Source of the DNA: Gemmatales bacterium
Lineage (GTDB): Bacteria; Planctomycetota; Planctomycetia; Gemmatales; HRBIN36
Assembly (NCBI GenBank): GCA_025056555.1
Contig: JANWVZ010000011.1
Location: 1-39,105, forward strand
Reading direction: 5' to 3'
Length of the DNA stretch: 39,105 nt
Under the pieces are notes generated by a model that made no database searches, was not told the origin of the DNA, and was given only the letters and a program-made list of their open reading frames with translations. Shown one piece after another: positions 38,001 through 39,105 of the stretch; the first letter of the stretch is position 1; each line of letters starts with the position of its first letter. The position numbers were made by a program, and so were the translations under genes.

Positions 38001-39105
38001 ATGATGGCGGCACGCTGGCGGGATTGGCTGATCGGACTGGTTCCACCTTTAGTGGTTCTGGCGTTACTGGCACTGGCGAGCGGCTACGCGGTGTACTGGC
38101 GCTTTTATGGCGAAGAGGCCGCCGATGAACGCGCCTTGCGCGAATGGCTGGAGGAAGCCCGCGTTTTTCGCAAGACCTTGCCGGAACTCTGCCGTGAGTA
38201 TCTGCAAGTCCGCAGTCCGGAACAAGCGTTGATACTGCGCCAGGAACTGAACGAGCAGTTGCAGGCCCTTGCTGCTCCTTTGAGGCAATACACCACGCAT
38301 CTGCCGCTGTTTCCTGCACTTTATCGCCTGGAGTTGCACCTGCAGCGCAATGCGGCGATGCTGGCCTGTGCCAGTCAGCCAGCCGCGGAGGTGGAATCGT
38401 CAGGAGGCTCCGGGGAAGCCACGCCTTTTGCCGGGCCCGCAACTGTGGAAGTGGTGATCTGGGATAGTGGATTACTCTTTGTACCGCAACAAGCGAGGCA
38501 GTTGGAACATGTTCTGGTGCAGGATCGCGCCGGCGAGGTCCGTGCTGTTGTCTGGTATCAGCTGCACGCATTTCATCACCAGCAACGGCTCCTGGCGCAA
38601 CAACAGCGCTTCACCTGGGGAATGGTAGGTTTGGTCGCCGGAGTATCATTCGTGGCGCTGGCTTGGGTGAGCATCTACTCGTGGCGGCAGCGGACGCGAG
38701 AACGGCTCGAAGCAGAGGCACACCAACGCCTGGAACAAGCCCGTCGCCAAGCCCTGGAAAATCAGTTACGCCTGGAGGAAACCGAGCGAAAAGCCTTGGA
38801 ATTGCGCTCGCAAATGTTCGCCTCGATGGCGATCCTAGCGGGTTCGTATGCTCATAACATCAAGAATCTCCTGGTGCGTCCGAATGCTCTGCTACGACGG
38901 TGTCTGGAGCAACCTCTGGAGGAAAATCTCCGCCCCTTATTAGAGGAAGTCGAAGCGACGCTGGGAACAGTTACCGACCGTCTCCACGAGATTGTCTGCA
39001 CAGTGCGCCGCGATCCGAATCCCAGGGAAATGGCTCTCATAGACCTCAACGAGTTAGCACGCGAGGTTTACAGACAATGGAAGGATTGGGCCCAGGAACG
39101 TTGGA
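38001..39105 (+). CDS. Sensor histidine kinase, 3' end truncated by the window edge (absent from the ORF track)
   Basis: The frame is open from ATG 38001 to the window end. MMAARWRDWLIGLVPPLVVLALLALASGYAVYW (TM1), periplasmic segment, 'FTWGMVGLVAGVSFVALAWVSIYSW' (TM2), coiled coil, then 'ILAGSYAHNIKNLLVRPNALLRR', an H-box-like motif. Confidence 0.78.
   Translation, partial: MMAARWRDWLIGLVPPLVVLALLALASGYAVYWRFYGEEAADERALREWLEEARVFRKTLPELCREYLQVRSPEQALILRQELNEQLQALAAPLRQYTTHLPLFPALYRLELHLQRNAAMLACASQPAAEVESSGGSGEATPFAGPATVEVVIWDSGLLFVPQQARQLEHVLVQDRAGEVRAVVWYQLHAFHHQQRLLAQQQRFTWGMVGLVAGVSFVALAWVSIYSWRQRTRERLEAEAHQRLEQARRQALENQLRLEETERKALELRSQMFASMAILAGSYAHNIKNLLVRPNALLRRCLEQPLEENLRPLLEEVEATLGTVTDRLHEIVCTVRRDPNPREMALIDLNELAREVYRQWKDWAQERW

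Overview
This 39.1 kb window looks like an ordinary chromosomal segment of a planctomycete, probably Gemmata-like. That placement is inferred from the family mix (DUF1080, YdjY, sulfatase, Tat-type Gfo/Idh/MocA, DUF11). I support about 29 protein-coding genes on both strands, mostly core metabolism and housekeeping: NAD kinase, sulfatase, MetF, IlvB, UxaA-type altronate dehydratase, a UbiA-family prenyltransferase, Der GTPase, Fur, an MBL-fold hydrolase, an MFS transporter, uroporphyrinogen-III synthase, adenine deaminase, a hypoxanthine phosphoribosyltransferase, an NCS1 permease, GpsA, ClpC, an MgtE-like transporter and a HemW-like radical SAM protein. I found no rRNA, tRNA, CRISPR array, transposase or prophage module. 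Two genes are absent from the supplied ORF track. One is a 43-codon zinc-ribbon microprotein (3500-3631, minus). The other is a histidine kinase that runs off the right edge (38001-39105). The observations most worth a second look are: the zinc-ribbon microprotein; a DUF1080 + CxxCH + terpenoid-cyclase-like fusion; a membrane-anchored periplasmic-binding-like protein next to the histidine kinase; a perfect inverted repeat overlapping a predicted promoter upstream of clpC; and an MgtE-like protein lacking the usual N domain and the canonical GGN pore motif. I did not find convincing evidence of a wholly new multi-gene system.
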